Shown: piece after piece, positions 45,647 to 55,024 of the stretch
Numbering within the stretch: position 1 is the stretch's first letter
Layout: each line of letters opens with the position of its first letter
Source of the DNA: Hyphomonas sp.
Lineage (GTDB): Bacteria > Pseudomonadota > Alphaproteobacteria > Caulobacterales > Hyphomonadaceae
Assembly: GCA_002700305.1 (NCBI GenBank)
Contig: PACZ01000008.1
Span: 1 to 64,000, forward strand
Length of the DNA: 64,000 bases
Direction: 5' to 3'
Notes under the pieces: model-generated
What the model saw: the letters and a program-made list of their open reading frames with translations, nothing else
What the model was told of the DNA's origin: nothing
Database searches by the model: none
Program-made: the position numbers and the translations under genes

Positions 45647-46572
45647 TGGAAGACGACGCCCACGGCGTTCATGATTATCTCACCGACCCGCGCAATGCGG
45701 ACATCCTGATCTCGGTGAATGGCGACCTGAAGAAGCGGGACGAGGCGGTCGTCTCGGTTTTCGACAGCGGTTACATTCTGGGCGACGGCGTCTGGGAAGG
45801 TTTGCGTGTGACGGATGGCGGTATCGCTTTCCTGCCGGAACATCTGAAACGCCTCTGGGCCGGGGCCAAGACGATAGACATGGACATCGGCCTGACAAAG
45901 GACGAGCTGACGGCGCGCCTGATGGGCTGTCTGAAGGCCAATGGCATGGATGATGGCGTGCATATCCGCCTGATGGTCACGCGCGGCATCAAGAAGACGC
46001 CGTATCAGGGGCCGCGTTTCACCATCACCAAACCGACCATTGTGATCATCCCGGAATACAAGACGCCGGTGCCTGAGATCGTGAACACGGGCGTGACGCT
46101 GTTCACGGTACATGTGCGCCGGACAGGGCCTGCCGAGCAGGACCAGAAGCTGAATTCCCATTCGAAGCTCAACTGTATCCTCGCCTGTATCCAGGCCGAC
46201 AAGGCAGGCGCCGACGAGGCGCTGATGCTGGACCCGGCCGGCTTTGTGGCAACTTGCAACTCCACCCATTTCTTCATCGTGCGAGACGGGGAAGTGTGGA
46301 CCAGTCCGCCGGAATACTGTCTTGGCGGCATCACGCGCGGCAACATCATCCGGGTTTGCCGTGAGGCAGGCATTCCGGTGTTCGAGAAACGCTTCTCGCT
46401 GTTCGATGTCTATTCGGCAGATGAAGCCTTCATCACCGGCACGTTTGCAGGTGTGACACCTGTGCGGGAAGTGGACGGGCGCAGCATCGAAACCATCGAT
46501 GGCCCCATTTCGCAAAAGATCCGCGAAGCCTACAAGGCCCTGCAGGCCCGCAGCCTGACGCCGATCGCATGA
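45643..46572 (+). CDS. Class IV aminotransferase (branched-chain/D-amino acid type)
   Basis: This 309-residue PLP enzyme of fold type IV has its Schiff-base lysine at Lys175 in HSKLN. The phosphate-binding residues lie in GGITRGN and GTFAGVTPV. FDSGYILGDGVWEGLR near the N-terminus is typical of BCAT/DAT/ADCL members; the substrate cannot be set from sequence. Overlaps of 4 bases at both ends link it to the hydrolase and the sulfotransferase-like gene. As I recall, plant proteins fuse these last two domains, which supports a shared function. Confidence 0.9.
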   Translation: MMEDDAHGVHDYLTDPRNADILISVNGDLKKRDEAVVSVFDSGYILGDGVWEGLRVTDGGIAFLPEHLKRLWAGAKTIDMDIGLTKDELTARLMGCLKANGMDDGVHIRLMVTRGIKKTPYQGPRFTITKPTIVIIPEYKTPVPEIVNTGVTLFTVHVRRTGPAEQDQKLNSHSKLNCILACIQADKAGADEALMLDPAGFVATCNSTHFFIVRDGEVWTSPPEYCLGGITRGNIIRVCREAGIPVFEKRFSLFDVYSADEAFITGTFAGVTPVREVDGRSIETIDGPISQKIREAYKALQARSLTPIA

Positions 46573-47309
46573 GCGTGGACATGACACAGACGATCCGGAT
46601 CGCCATGTGGTCCGGCCCGCGCAACATGTCGACCACGATGATGCGCAGCTTCGGCGCGCGGCCGGAAGCCGTCTGCGTGGACGAGCCTTTCTATGCGGCC
46701 TGGCTGGCCGCGGCGGGGGAGGTGCACCCGATGCAGGAAGAGATCCTCGCCTCGCAATCGTCAGACCCGGCTGCTGTGGCGAGTGAATTGCTGGCGCCTT
46801 TGCCGCCGGGCAAGACGCTGCAATACCAGAAGCAGATGACCCACCACATGCTGGACAGCTTTCCGCTGGATTGGGTAAGCGGCCTGCGTCATGCGTTTCT
46901 TGTGCGCCACCCGGGCCGGGTGATCGCGTCCTATACGAAGAAAATGGGCGATGTCAGCCTCGACGCCATCGGCGTGCCCCAGCAGGAACGGCTCTATCGG
47001 GAGATCACCGAGCGGACGGGCAAGGCCCCACCGGTTGTGGACTCGGACCAGCTGCTGGCCGACCCGCCTGAAGTGCTGCCGCGTCTCTGCGACGCGCTCG
47101 GTATCGACTGGGATCCGGCCATGCTTGGCTGGGCACCGGGCGTGAAACCTGAAGACGGTGCCTGGGCGCCGCACTGGTATGACGCGGTCTGGAAATCCTC
47201 AGGTTTTGGCGCGCCGCCGGGACCGCTGCCGGAGCACACCGGCAAGGCTGCGGACATTGAAAAAGAGGCGCTCGAAAGTTACGAGCGCCTCCTCAAAAAT
47301 CACGTTTAA
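46569..47309 (+). CDS. Sulfotransferase-like P-loop protein
   Basis: This 246-residue protein begins with IAMWSGPRNMSTTMMRSF, a P-loop-like 5'-PSB motif of sulfotransferases that bind PAPS. A later LVRHPGRVIASY resembles the 3'-phosphate-binding strand. It is shorter than most sulfotransferases. The coupling to a class IV aminotransferase gene (ATGA) suggests it acts on the same amino-acid-like substrate, but the reaction is unknown. It converges on folE at a 17-base gap. Confidence 0.82.
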   Translation: MSVDMTQTIRIAMWSGPRNMSTTMMRSFGARPEAVCVDEPFYAAWLAAAGEVHPMQEEILASQSSDPAAVASELLAPLPPGKTLQYQKQMTHHMLDSFPLDWVSGLRHAFLVRHPGRVIASYTKKMGDVSLDAIGVPQQERLYREITERTGKAPPVVDSDQLLADPPEVLPRLCDALGIDWDPAMLGWAPGVKPEDGAWAPHWYDAVWKSSGFGAPPGPLPEHTGKAADIEKEALESYERLLKNHV

Positions 47310-47326
47310 AACGGTGGCTTCCAGCC

Positions 47327-47950
47327 TCAGCCGCGGCCGGTCATCCGCAGGAAGCGGTTGCGCAGGTCTGCGTCCGATTTGAAGACGCCAGTGAACTGGG
47401 TCGTGATCGTGGACACATCCTTGTGGTGCACGCCGCGGGTCGACATGCACTCATGCACCGCGTCGATCAGGACGGCCGTACCCATCGGGGCGAGGCTTTC
47501 GGTGATGGCGTCGCAGATCTGGGACGTCATGGTCTCCTGCGTCTGCAGGCGCTTGGAGAAGATCTCCACCACGCGGGCCAGTTTGGAGATGCCGACCACC
47601 GCTTCGGTCGGCATGTAGGCGACATAGGCCTTGCCGAGGAAGGGCGCCATATGGTGCTCGCAATGGCTCTCGACATCGATGTCGCGCAGCATGACGATGT
47701 CGTCATAGCCCTGTACATCCTCGAACGTGCGCGAGAGGTATTTCACTGGGTCTTCGGTATAGCCGGAGAACCATTCCTTGTAGGCGTTGACCACACGCTT
47801 CGGCGTATCGATCAGGCCTTCACGGGCCGGGTCGTCGCCGGCCCACGCGATCAGCGTGCGAACCGCTTCTTCGGCTTCTTCGCGGGATGGGCGTTTCACG
47901 TTTTCCGCGCGCGCAATTTCATTCTTAGGTGTGATGGCGTCCATTGCCAT
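47327..47950 (-). CDS. folE: GTP cyclohydrolase I
   Basis: This enzyme makes dihydroneopterin triphosphate from GTP, the first step to folate and pterins. The 207-residue type I enzyme has zinc ligands Cys97 in SHCEHH and Cys168 in HECMS. SKLARVVEIFSKRLQTQE forms the helix and GTP contacts. AAGGA upstream supports the start at 47950. It is a single gene, divergent from cysS across a 356-base gap. Confidence 0.97.
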   Translation of the reverse strand: MAMDAITPKNEIARAENVKRPSREEAEEAVRTLIAWAGDDPAREGLIDTPKRVVNAYKEWFSGYTEDPVKYLSRTFEDVQGYDDIVMLRDIDVESHCEHHMAPFLGKAYVAYMPTEAVVGISKLARVVEIFSKRLQTQETMTSQICDAITESLAPMGTAVLIDAVHECMSTRGVHHKDVSTITTQFTGVFKSDADLRNRFLRMTGRG

Positions 47951-48306
47951 GTTTGGAGTCCTTCGACTGAGGGACGGGGGTCGAGCCGGGGCGTCCCTTG
48001 AAGGTCTCTTACGCCTTCTGCCCGGACTTAACGCCCGCCCGGAGTTTGTACCCTCAGGGCGATAATGAGGAACATAAGGGTCATAAGGCCCGGTTTCCAG
48101 CGGATTCTACGGTTACGGCGCGGAAGTGGATCAGCCTCCCGTTGCTTTTCGCTGCGTTAACTGGTACCGCCCGGCGCATGTTCGTGCCCGCGTCTGTCCT
48201 CTGTCGCCCTTGCTGTTGTTGCCGCTGAGGCCACAACGCGCCATTAGGGCTGTCAAACGCTGACCCTGCCGGAAATTTCCCGAACACACCCGATCCAGAG
48301 ACCCAC
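47951..48306. other. Divergent intergenic region folE / cysS
   Basis: About 356 bases. Short open frames occur but none has a ribosome site or protein-like composition. The stretch GATAATGAGGAACATAAGG near 48060-48080 is the most promoter-like part. No T-box, repeat or RNA gene is recognised; I see nothing else. Confidence 0.4.
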
Positions 48307-49692
48307 ATGACCATCCGCCTTTACGACACCGCTGCGCGTGAAAAACGCGTTTTCGAGCCGCAGGACCCCAAACGCGTGACGATGTATGTCTGCGGCCCCA
48401 CGGTCTATAATTACGCCCATATCGGCAATGCGCGTCCGCCCATCGTGTTCGATGTGCTGCGCCGCCTGCTGATCCGCACCTATGGCGCGGAGGCCGTCGT
48501 CTATGCCCGCAACATCACGGACATCGAGGACAAGATCATCAAAGCCTCGCTGGAGACCGGCGCGCCGATCGCGGACATCACCAAGAAGTTCGCCGAAATC
48601 TACAATGCCGACACCACCGCACTGAACGTGATGGCGCCGACCATCGAGCCCTGGGCGACGGGCCATGTGCCCGAGATGATCGACATGATCGAGAAGCTTG
48701 TCCGCCGCGGCTATGCCTATGTCGGCAAGGAGGGCGTCTGGTTCTCCGTCAAGCAGATGAAGGATTATGGCAAACTGTCCGGCCGGAAGCTGGAAGACAA
48801 TGAGGCCGGCGCCCGCGTCGAAGTCGACGCCGACAAGCGCGACCCGGCCGACTTTGCGCTCTGGAAATTTGCGAAGCCCGGCGAGCCGGAAGACGCGATC
48901 TGGGACAGCCCGTGGGGCAGGGGACGTCCCGGCTGGCACATCGAATGCTCCGCCATGGCGGCCAAGCATCTTGGCAAGACGATCGACATTCATGGCGGCG
49001 GCATCGACCTGCAATTCCCGCATCACGAGAACGAAATCGCCCAGTCCGAATGCGCCCACGGCGAGGTGATGGCGAACTACTGGCTGCACAATGGCTTCCT
49101 CGACATGGGCGGGGAGAAGATGTCGAAATCGCTCGGCAATGTCGTGCTCATGCATGACCTGCTGAAGCAATGGCCGGGTGAAGTGCTGCGCTTCGCCATG
49201 CTGAGCGGACATTACCGCGCGCCGCTCGACTGGACCGAAGACCTGCTGAAACAGGCGAAAGTCACGCTTGACCGGATCTATGGCGCGTTGCGCCGTGTGT
49301 GGGATGCCGAGGGCGGCGAGGCCCGTGACACGGGCGTTGTGCGTGCGCTGGAAGACGATCTCAACACGCCGGAAGCGCTGGCTGAACTCTCCCGTCTGGC
49401 GGGTGAAGCCAACACGGCCGCCGACCAGAAAGACGCCGCCGCAATGGCCAATGCGAAAGCAAACCTGCTGGGCGCCGGCAAGCTTCTGGGCCTGCTGACG
49501 CTGACCCCGAAAGACTGGGAACAGGGCGGGGACAATGACGAAAACGCCCGCATCGATGCGCTGGTTCAGGCCCGGGTCGATGCCCGCGCCAACAAGGACT
49601 GGGCCGAGGCCGACCGTATCCGCAATGAACTCGCCGCCGAAGGCATCGAGATCATGGACGGGGCAGGCGGCTCGACCTGGCGCCGGGTGTAA
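48307..49692 (+). CDS. cysS: Cysteinyl-tRNA synthetase
   Basis: This class I synthetase charges tRNA-Cys. The 461-residue product has CGPTVYNYAHIGN (zinc Cys near residue 29, HIGN at 38-41), the KMSKS loop at 271-275 and the HHENEIAQSE zinc region. It is complete and ends with a short C-terminal helical domain. The scaffold-protein gene starts 61 bases downstream. Confidence 0.97.
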   Translation: MTIRLYDTAAREKRVFEPQDPKRVTMYVCGPTVYNYAHIGNARPPIVFDVLRRLLIRTYGAEAVVYARNITDIEDKIIKASLETGAPIADITKKFAEIYNADTTALNVMAPTIEPWATGHVPEMIDMIEKLVRRGYAYVGKEGVWFSVKQMKDYGKLSGRKLEDNEAGARVEVDADKRDPADFALWKFAKPGEPEDAIWDSPWGRGRPGWHIECSAMAAKHLGKTIDIHGGGIDLQFPHHENEIAQSECAHGEVMANYWLHNGFLDMGGEKMSKSLGNVVLMHDLLKQWPGEVLRFAMLSGHYRAPLDWTEDLLKQAKVTLDRIYGALRRVWDAEGGEARDTGVVRALEDDLNTPEALAELSRLAGEANTAADQKDAAAMANAKANLLGAGKLLGLLTLTPKDWEQGGDNDENARIDALVQARVDARANKDWAEADRIRNELAAEGIEIMDGAGGSTWRRV

Positions 49693-49753
49693 GGATGCCA
49701 GATGCCCTTTCGCCGCCTTGCGCTGGCGGAAGGGCAGGGCCATCTTCCGCGCG

Positions 49754-50212
49754 ATGAGCGAGCTTTACCACAACCGCATTCTCGAACTGGCTGCCGAGAT
49801 CCCGCATGTCGGCCGGCTGGCCGATGCCGAAGGCTCTGTGACCAAGGTCTCCCGCGTCTGCGGATCGGTCGTGCATGTCGACCTGAAGCTGGACGAGGCA
49901 GGCGAGACCGTCACGGAAATTGCTGTCGATCCAAAGGCTTGCGCCCTCGGGCAGGCGGCAACGTCGATCCTGGCCGAACACGCCCCCGGAGCGCCGATCT
50001 CCGAGATCATCGCCACGTGTGATGCCCTGAAAGCCATGCTGAAAGACGGCGGCCCGCCGCCCGAAGGACGGTTCTGGGAACTGCGCCACCTCGAGCCTGT
50101 GGCCGATTACCCGCCCCGCCACGCCTCCACCATGCTCGCCTTCGAGGCCGCTGTGGCCGCCATTGAAGAGGCGCTGCAGAAGCGCGCCGCCGCCCGTGAA
50201 GCCGCCGAATAA
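49754..50212 (+). CDS. Iron-sulfur cluster scaffold protein (IscU/NifU-like)
   Basis: This 152-residue protein has the IscU/NifU N-domain fold. It starts with ELYHNRILELA and has three cysteines, in VCGS, KACALG and ATCDAL, in the positions used to hold a nascent cluster. The next gene, yidD, begins inside it by 17 bases. This scaffold-yidD pairing occurs in many alphaproteobacteria and is separate from the main suf operon. Its exact client is unknown. Confidence 0.88.
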   Translation: MSELYHNRILELAAEIPHVGRLADAEGSVTKVSRVCGSVVHVDLKLDEAGETVTEIAVDPKACALGQAATSILAEHAPGAPISEIIATCDALKAMLKDGGPPPEGRFWELRHLEPVADYPPRHASTMLAFEAAVAAIEEALQKRAAAREAAE

Positions 50213-50543
50213 CAGCCTCCGCCACCGGGCCGCCTATGCGCTGCTCTGGGTCTACAAGCATGGGCCGAGCCAGGTGATGTGGGCCTTCGGCGCGCGGTGC
50301 CAGCATACGCCAACCTGTAGTGAGTACGGGGCCGAATGCGTCTCCCGCTTCGGCTGGTGGCCGGGGTTCTGGATGACGCTGGCGCGGTTCCTGCGCTGCC
50401 GTCCGGGCGGCACGATGGGCTGCGACCCGCCGCCGGAGACAAAGCCTGACATCCCGTTCTGGCAACCCTGGCGCTATGGCGACTGGAGCGGGCGCAGCAT
50501 GGGCCAGGCGTGCAAGCCAGTTGAAAACAATCCGGAGGGATGA
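50196..50543 (+). CDS. yidD: Membrane protein insertion efficiency factor YidD
   Basis: This 115-residue protein is amphipathic at its N-terminus and carries the family core RCQHTPTCSEYGAEC, then RFLRCRPGG and CDPPP. YidD assists YidC-mediated insertion near the inner membrane. A GTG at 50196 gives the best N-terminus (MKPPNN), overlapping the scaffold gene by 17 bases; a TTG at 50163 is the alternative. No rpmH-rnpA-yidC neighbours are seen, unlike the usual enterobacterial order. Confidence 0.9.
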   Translation: MKPPNNSLRHRAAYALLWVYKHGPSQVMWAFGARCQHTPTCSEYGAECVSRFGWWPGFWMTLARFLRCRPGGTMGCDPPPETKPDIPFWQPWRYGDWSGRSMGQACKPVENNPEG

Positions 50544-50931
50544 CATATCACCGGCATGCATTTTCGTCTGATCACCGCGCTGACCACACGAACCCGCCGG
50601 GGTGCCTGACGCGCCTTCGGCCCGCACACCTGTGCGCGCCCGCCTCATGCACCCGCCAAAAGCCCAAAACCGAGCCCTGAATGGTGCAGCCTGAAACGTG
50701 CGTCCGGTCCGGCCGGAACACCCTCAACAGGACCTTCTATACACCGTCTATGGACCATCTATGGCTCATCCCCTTCCCGGAAGCCGCCTGACTGCAGCCC
50801 GCCCGTTTTGAGGGTGGGAAAAGCGGTAAAGAAGCGCTAAGCAAGCCGCCGCATAAGGCATTCACAAAAGGCATTCCGGGCCCCTGGAGTTTGCGCCCCG
50901 CGCGGGCGACCGAAATCGAAGAAGAAGACCG
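50544..50931 (+). promoter_or_regulatory. Leader region of thrS with a short Thr-rich reading frame
   Basis: This 388-base gap is long for this compact region. At 50556-50609 an ATG opens a 17-codon frame, MHFRLITALTTRTRRGA, with four Thr codons in seven positions, then TGA. A small hairpin CGCAC-ACCT-GTGCG follows at about 50622. Farther on are 11-bp repeats (TCTAT at 50736, 50747, 50758) and a doubled AAGGCATTC near 50855. No U-run terminator is seen and the mini-frame lacks a good ribosome site, so attenuation by threonyl-tRNA is only a hypothesis. Confidence 0.4.
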
Positions 50932-52896
50932 ATGATCAAAGTAACGCTGCCCGACGGCTCCGAACGAGACTATGCCGACGGCGCCTCGCCCCTCGACGTG
51001 GCCGAGAGCATTTCCAAATCCCTCGCGAAAAAGGCCCTCGCTGCAAAAGTGGATGGCGAGATGTGGGACCTTGTCCGCCCGCTGGAAGGCGATGCGACGG
51101 TCGCCATCATCACCGACCGCGACCCGGAAGGCCTGGAACTGATCCGCCACGATGCCGCCCACGTGCTGGCGCAGGCCGTCCAGGAGCTCTACCCGGACAC
51201 GCAGGTGACGATCGGCCCGGTCATCGATGACGGCTTCTATTATGACTTCGCCCGCGAGGAGCCGTTCTCCACGGACGATTTCGAGAAGATCGAAAAGAAG
51301 ATGCGCGACATCGTCGATGCCGATTACCCGATCGTGCGCGAAGTCTGGGACAAGGACGAGGCGATCGAGACGTTCAAGAAGATCGGCGAAGACTACAAGG
51401 CGCAGATCATCGACGACATCATCCCGCCCGGCGAGGCCATCACGGTCTACAAGCAGGGTGACTGGTTCGACCTTTGCCGCGGGCCGCACCTGCCATCGAC
51501 GGGCAAGCTGCCGAAAGCGTTCAAGCTGATGAAGCTGGCCGGCGCCTATTGGCGCGGCGACTCGAACAACGAGATGCTGCAGCGCATGTATGGCACGGCC
51601 TGGGCGAACGAGAAGGACCTGAAGGCCCACCTCGTGCGTCTCGAAGAAGCCGAGAAGCGCGACCACCGGAAACTCGGCCAGCAGCTGGACCTGTTCCACC
51701 TGCAGCCGGAAGCGCAGGGCTCGGTCTTCTGGCACCCGAAAGGCTTCATGATCTGGAGCCAGCTGGAGGCCTATATCCGCCGCGCGCAGGATGAAGACGG
51801 CTATGTCGAAGTGAAGACGCCGCAGCTGCTCGACTCTGTGTTCTGGGAAAAGTCCGGCCACTGGGACAAGTTCCGCGAGAACATGTTCGTGGTGCCTGAC
51901 TTCATTCCGAATACGGATGAGGATGAGGTCAAGATCCCGGCCGAGACCAGCCTGATGGCCCTGAAGCCGATGAACTGCCCGGCCCACGTCCAGATCTTCA
52001 AGAACGCCCAGCGCTCCTACCGGGACCTGCCGATCCGCATGGCGGAGTTCGGCTGCTGTCACCGCAATGAAGCGCATGGCGCGCTGCACGGCTTGATGCG
52101 TGTCCGGCAGATGACGCAGGACGATGCGCACATCTTCTGCCGCGAAGATCAGATCGGCGAGGAAACGCTGCGCTTCCTGAAGCTCTTCTCCCGCGTCTAC
52201 AATGATTTCGGCCTGACGGAGATTTCCTACAAGCTGGCGACGCGCCCGGAAGTGCGCGGCGGCACGGACGAAAACTGGGACCGCGCCGAAAAGGCGCTGG
52301 CCGACGCGCTGACGGCAGCGGGGCTTGAGTTCGAATATGCCGAAGGCGAGGGGGCTTTTTACGGCCCGAAACTGGAATTCCACCTGACGGATGCCATCGG
52401 GCGGACATGGCAGTGCGGCACGTTCCAGCTGGACTATGTTCTGCCAGAACGTCTGGATGCGGAATATACAGGCTCCGATGGCGCCAAGCACCGGCCGGTC
52501 ATGCTGCACCGCGCCGTGTTCGGCACGTTCGAACGCTTCATGGGCATCCTGATCGAGAACTATGCCGGCGCCTTCCCGATGTGGCTCTCGCCGGTTCAGG
52601 TGGTCGTGGCCGCCATTACGGACGCTGCCAATGACTATGCCGAGGAAGCCGCTGCGGCGCTCCGCAAGGCAGGCCTGCGGGTCGAGACGGATCTTCGTAA
52701 TGAGAAGATCAACTACAAGGTCCGCGAGCACTCACTGCAGAAAGTTCCGGTGATCGCCGTTGTCGGCGGACGCGAGGCGGAGGAGCGCACACTGGCGCTG
52801 CGCCGGCTTGGGTCCAACGGCCAGCAGATCATCGCGCTGGATGAAGCGGCCGTGTCGCTGGCACAGGAAGGCCTTGCGCCGGACCTGAAGGCCTGA
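50932..52896 (+). CDS. thrS: Threonyl-tRNA synthetase
   Basis: This class II synthetase has its own editing domain. The 654-residue product has an N-terminal TGS domain (1-62), the editing domain with HDAAHVLAQ, the CRGPHLP segment and the catalytic core. [26 protein letters not shown] and the C-terminal anticodon-binding domain are all present. It is complete. The long leader upstream may regulate it. Confidence 0.97.
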   Translation: MIKVTLPDGSERDYADGASPLDVAESISKSLAKKALAAKVDGEMWDLVRPLEGDATVAIITDRDPEGLELIRHDAAHVLAQAVQELYPDTQVTIGPVIDDGFYYDFAREEPFSTDDFEKIEKKMRDIVDADYPIVREVWDKDEAIETFKKIGEDYKAQIIDDIIPPGEAITVYKQGDWFDLCRGPHLPSTGKLPKAFKLMKLAGAYWRGDSNNEMLQRMYGTAWANEKDLKAHLVRLEEAEKRDHRKLGQQLDLFHLQPEAQGSVFWHPKGFMIWSQLEAYIRRAQDEDGYVEVKTPQLLDSVFWEKSGHWDKFRENMFVVPDFIPNTDEDEVKIPAETSLMALKPMNCPAHVQIFKNAQRSYRDLPIRMAEFGCCHRNEAHGALHGLMRVRQMTQDDAHIFCREDQIGEETLRFLKLFSRVYNDFGLTEISYKLATRPEVRGGTDENWDRAEKALADALTAAGLEFEYAEGEGAFYGPKLEFHLTDAIGRTWQCGTFQLDYVLPERLDAEYTGSDGAKHRPVMLHRAVFGTFERFMGILIENYAGAFPMWLSPVQVVVAAITDAANDYAEEAAAALRKAGLRVETDLRNEKINYKVREHSLQKVPVIAVVGGREAEERTLALRRLGSNGQQIIALDEAAVSLAQEGLAPDLKA

Positions 52897-52961
52897 GACG
52901 ATTCAGACCAGCTGAATCTGGGCAGCTGACAAGCGGGGCGAGTAGAATAGAAGTGCGACTC

Positions 52962-54206
52962 ATGTCCTACGCGCCCGTGCTTGCTGCTGCTTTCGTGCTC
53001 TGGCCCCTGATGGGCCTGCTCGGCGCGCAGGGCTATACCCCGCTTCTCGGCCTGGCGGCCCTGCCGGCGCTGGCGCTCGCCCGGCCGAAATGGCCACCGG
53101 CTGCCTATGCCATTCCGGCCATGCTGTTCGTGATCTGGGTCGTGATCGGCGAGGCATGGTCGCCGGTCTCCACTGGCCTGGTCAGCGGCAGTCTCATGGA
53201 AGGCAATTTTGCCGTGAAGGCTTCCAGCCTGCGGATCTTCCTGACGGCCGCCTTTGCCCTTCTGGCGGTGGGCGGCGCGTTGCGGATTGCCGAGGGCGGC
53301 GCGCAGATCACCACGCGGGTGATGCTGGGCGCCTTCGCTGCGCAGGGGCTGATCCTGGCGATCACGGTGATCTTCTCCGGCCCACTGCTGAGGATGGTCT
53401 ACGGGACAGACCCGAACGAACTGAACTCCGGCATCCAGAATCTGGGGCGCAATGCGAATGCGTTTGCGCTCATCCTGCCGATCCTGATCGCTTATCTGTC
53501 GGCCCGTCCGCAATTCTTCTGGAAGCCGGTGGTCGCCCTGCTCGTGGTCACCAGCCTGCTGATCTTCACCCGCCTTGATGCGCAAAGCCCCATGATCGGG
53601 CTGGTCTTCATGATGATGGCAATCGGCCTGGTCCAGGCCATGCCGAAGCTCGGCTTCCGGGTCCTGTTCACCGGGCTTGGCGCCTATGTCGCAGCCGCGC
53701 CGATGCTGATCGGGACCGCGCTGAAGCTGCTGGAGGCGTACAATATTCACCTGCCGGGCTCGTTCCAGTCGCGCGCCTGGGCCTGGCATGTCGTCATCCA
53801 CAAGATCTCCGAGCGGCCGGTGATGGGCCATGGCATCTCTGCTTCGAAGACCTGGAACGAGACTTATGCCTCCTATCCGGAATGGGCCGCCCACTTGCCG
53901 GACAATTGGCAATATTACCCGGTCGTGCCGGGACACCCTCACAATATGGCGCTGCAGATCTGGGCGGAAACCGGCATGATCGGCGCGGTGCTGGTGGCCT
54001 TCTCGCTCGTCTTGCTCGGCTTCCGCCTGCCGGAGCCGGGGAAACTGCGGGCAGATGTCCGCTATGCCATCGCCGGTGTCACGGGGGTGGCATTCAGCGT
54101 GTTCAACTTCGCCTACAATATGTGGAACGAAGCTTTCTGGTCGAGCGTGGTGCTGGCAGCCGTCGCCATCATCCTGCTTGCCAAGCGCCAGCGGGAGTCG
54201 CTGTGA
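52962..54206 (+). CDS. O-antigen ligase/polymerase-like membrane protein (WaaL/Wzy)
   Basis: This 414-residue protein has ten or more membrane segments and a large periplasmic loop with WNETYASYPEWAAHLPDNWQ-like composition. The Wzy_C region includes PGHPHNMALQIWAETG, where the His is the likely catalytic one in O-antigen ligases. It probably joins or polymerises surface polysaccharide in the periplasm. A GTG at 52953 is also possible. The glycosyltransferase gene overlaps its stop (GTGA). Confidence 0.88.
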   Translation: MSYAPVLAAAFVLWPLMGLLGAQGYTPLLGLAALPALALARPKWPPAAYAIPAMLFVIWVVIGEAWSPVSTGLVSGSLMEGNFAVKASSLRIFLTAAFALLAVGGALRIAEGGAQITTRVMLGAFAAQGLILAITVIFSGPLLRMVYGTDPNELNSGIQNLGRNANAFALILPILIAYLSARPQFFWKPVVALLVVTSLLIFTRLDAQSPMIGLVFMMMAIGLVQAMPKLGFRVLFTGLGAYVAAAPMLIGTALKLLEAYNIHLPGSFQSRAWAWHVVIHKISERPVMGHGISASKTWNETYASYPEWAAHLPDNWQYYPVVPGHPHNMALQIWAETGMIGAVLVAFSLVLLGFRLPEPGKLRADVRYAIAGVTGVAFSVFNFAYNMWNEAFWSSVVLAAVAIILLAKRQRESL

Positions 54207-55012
54207 GCCTGCCGGCGATCAGCGCGCTGGTCGTGTCCTACAAGACAGGGCCGCGCCTGCACGAGGCGCTTTATGCGCTGAAGAGTGACCCGGACATCAC
54301 CGAAATCATTCTCGTCGACAATGGCAACCCGCCGGCCGATGAGGCCTGGATCGACCGGTTCGTGGCGGCCTGCCCGAAGGCGCGGCTGATCCGGGAAGGG
54401 GACAATCCGGGCTTCGGCACCGCCATGAACCGCGCGGCATCGGCGGCGGGCGGGGACTTGCTGCTGGCCTGCAATCCGGACTGCGTGATCAAGCGCGGCG
54501 CGATGCGCCCGATGACAGACGCGCTGGAGAATGCTCCGCGCCCGGCCATAGTGGGTGGACGGATCTTCGGCCTCGACGGGCGTGAGGAACGGGGCGCGCG
54601 CCGCAATACGCTGACGCTCTGGAATGCCATCGGGCTCGGCCGCTGGGCGCTGGACGGGACGCCGGAACCGGACGGGCCAGTCCGTGTCGGTGCCGTCACG
54701 GGCGCCTTCTTCCTGATCCGGGCGGAAGATTACCGCACGCTGGGCGGGTTCGACGAAGCCTATTTCCTGCATGTCGAGGATGTGGACCTCTGCCGCCGCG
54801 CGATTGAGGCAGGCGGCTCTGTGACCTACCAGCCAAAGGCGGGCGCGCTGCACTACACGTCGACATCCGATGCGCCACGGGGCGAGGTGCAAGGCCACAA
54901 GGCCGACAGCCTCAAACGCTATTTCCGAAAGTTCGCGAAGACGCCGGGGGAGAAGCTGGCCGCTGCGCTGATGGTGCCGCTGATTGGCCTTGCCATGCGG
55001 CTGCGCGGATAG
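54203..55012 (+). CDS. Glycosyltransferase family 2 (rhamnosyltransferase-like)
   Basis: This 269-residue GT-A fold enzyme carries ALVVSYKTGPRL and DNPGFGTAMNRAA. The DxD-like metal site is in ACNPDC, and FLHVEDVDLCRRA is the acceptor-side motif of WbbL-type rhamnosyltransferases. A GTG start inside the ligase stop codon shows coupling, so the two probably build the same surface glycan. The sugar donor is not proven. Confidence 0.92.
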   Translation: MSLPAISALVVSYKTGPRLHEALYALKSDPDITEIILVDNGNPPADEAWIDRFVAACPKARLIREGDNPGFGTAMNRAASAAGGDLLLACNPDCVIKRGAMRPMTDALENAPRPAIVGGRIFGLDGREERGARRNTLTLWNAIGLGRWALDGTPEPDGPVRVGAVTGAFFLIRAEDYRTLGGFDEAYFLHVEDVDLCRRAIEAGGSVTYQPKAGALHYTSTSDAPRGEVQGHKADSLKRYFRKFAKTPGEKLAAALMVPLIGLAMRLRG

Positions 55013-55024
55013 GTCAGGCCTGTT

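Noticed and set aside
50737-52731. Long minus-strand frame (664 codons) opposite thrS
   Set aside because: Shadow of thrS caused by codon bias; no motif and no ribosome site.
50932-52896. T-box riboswitch control of thrS
   Set aside because: No T-box sequence or specifier-loop structure is visible, and T-boxes are not expected in alphaproteobacteria.
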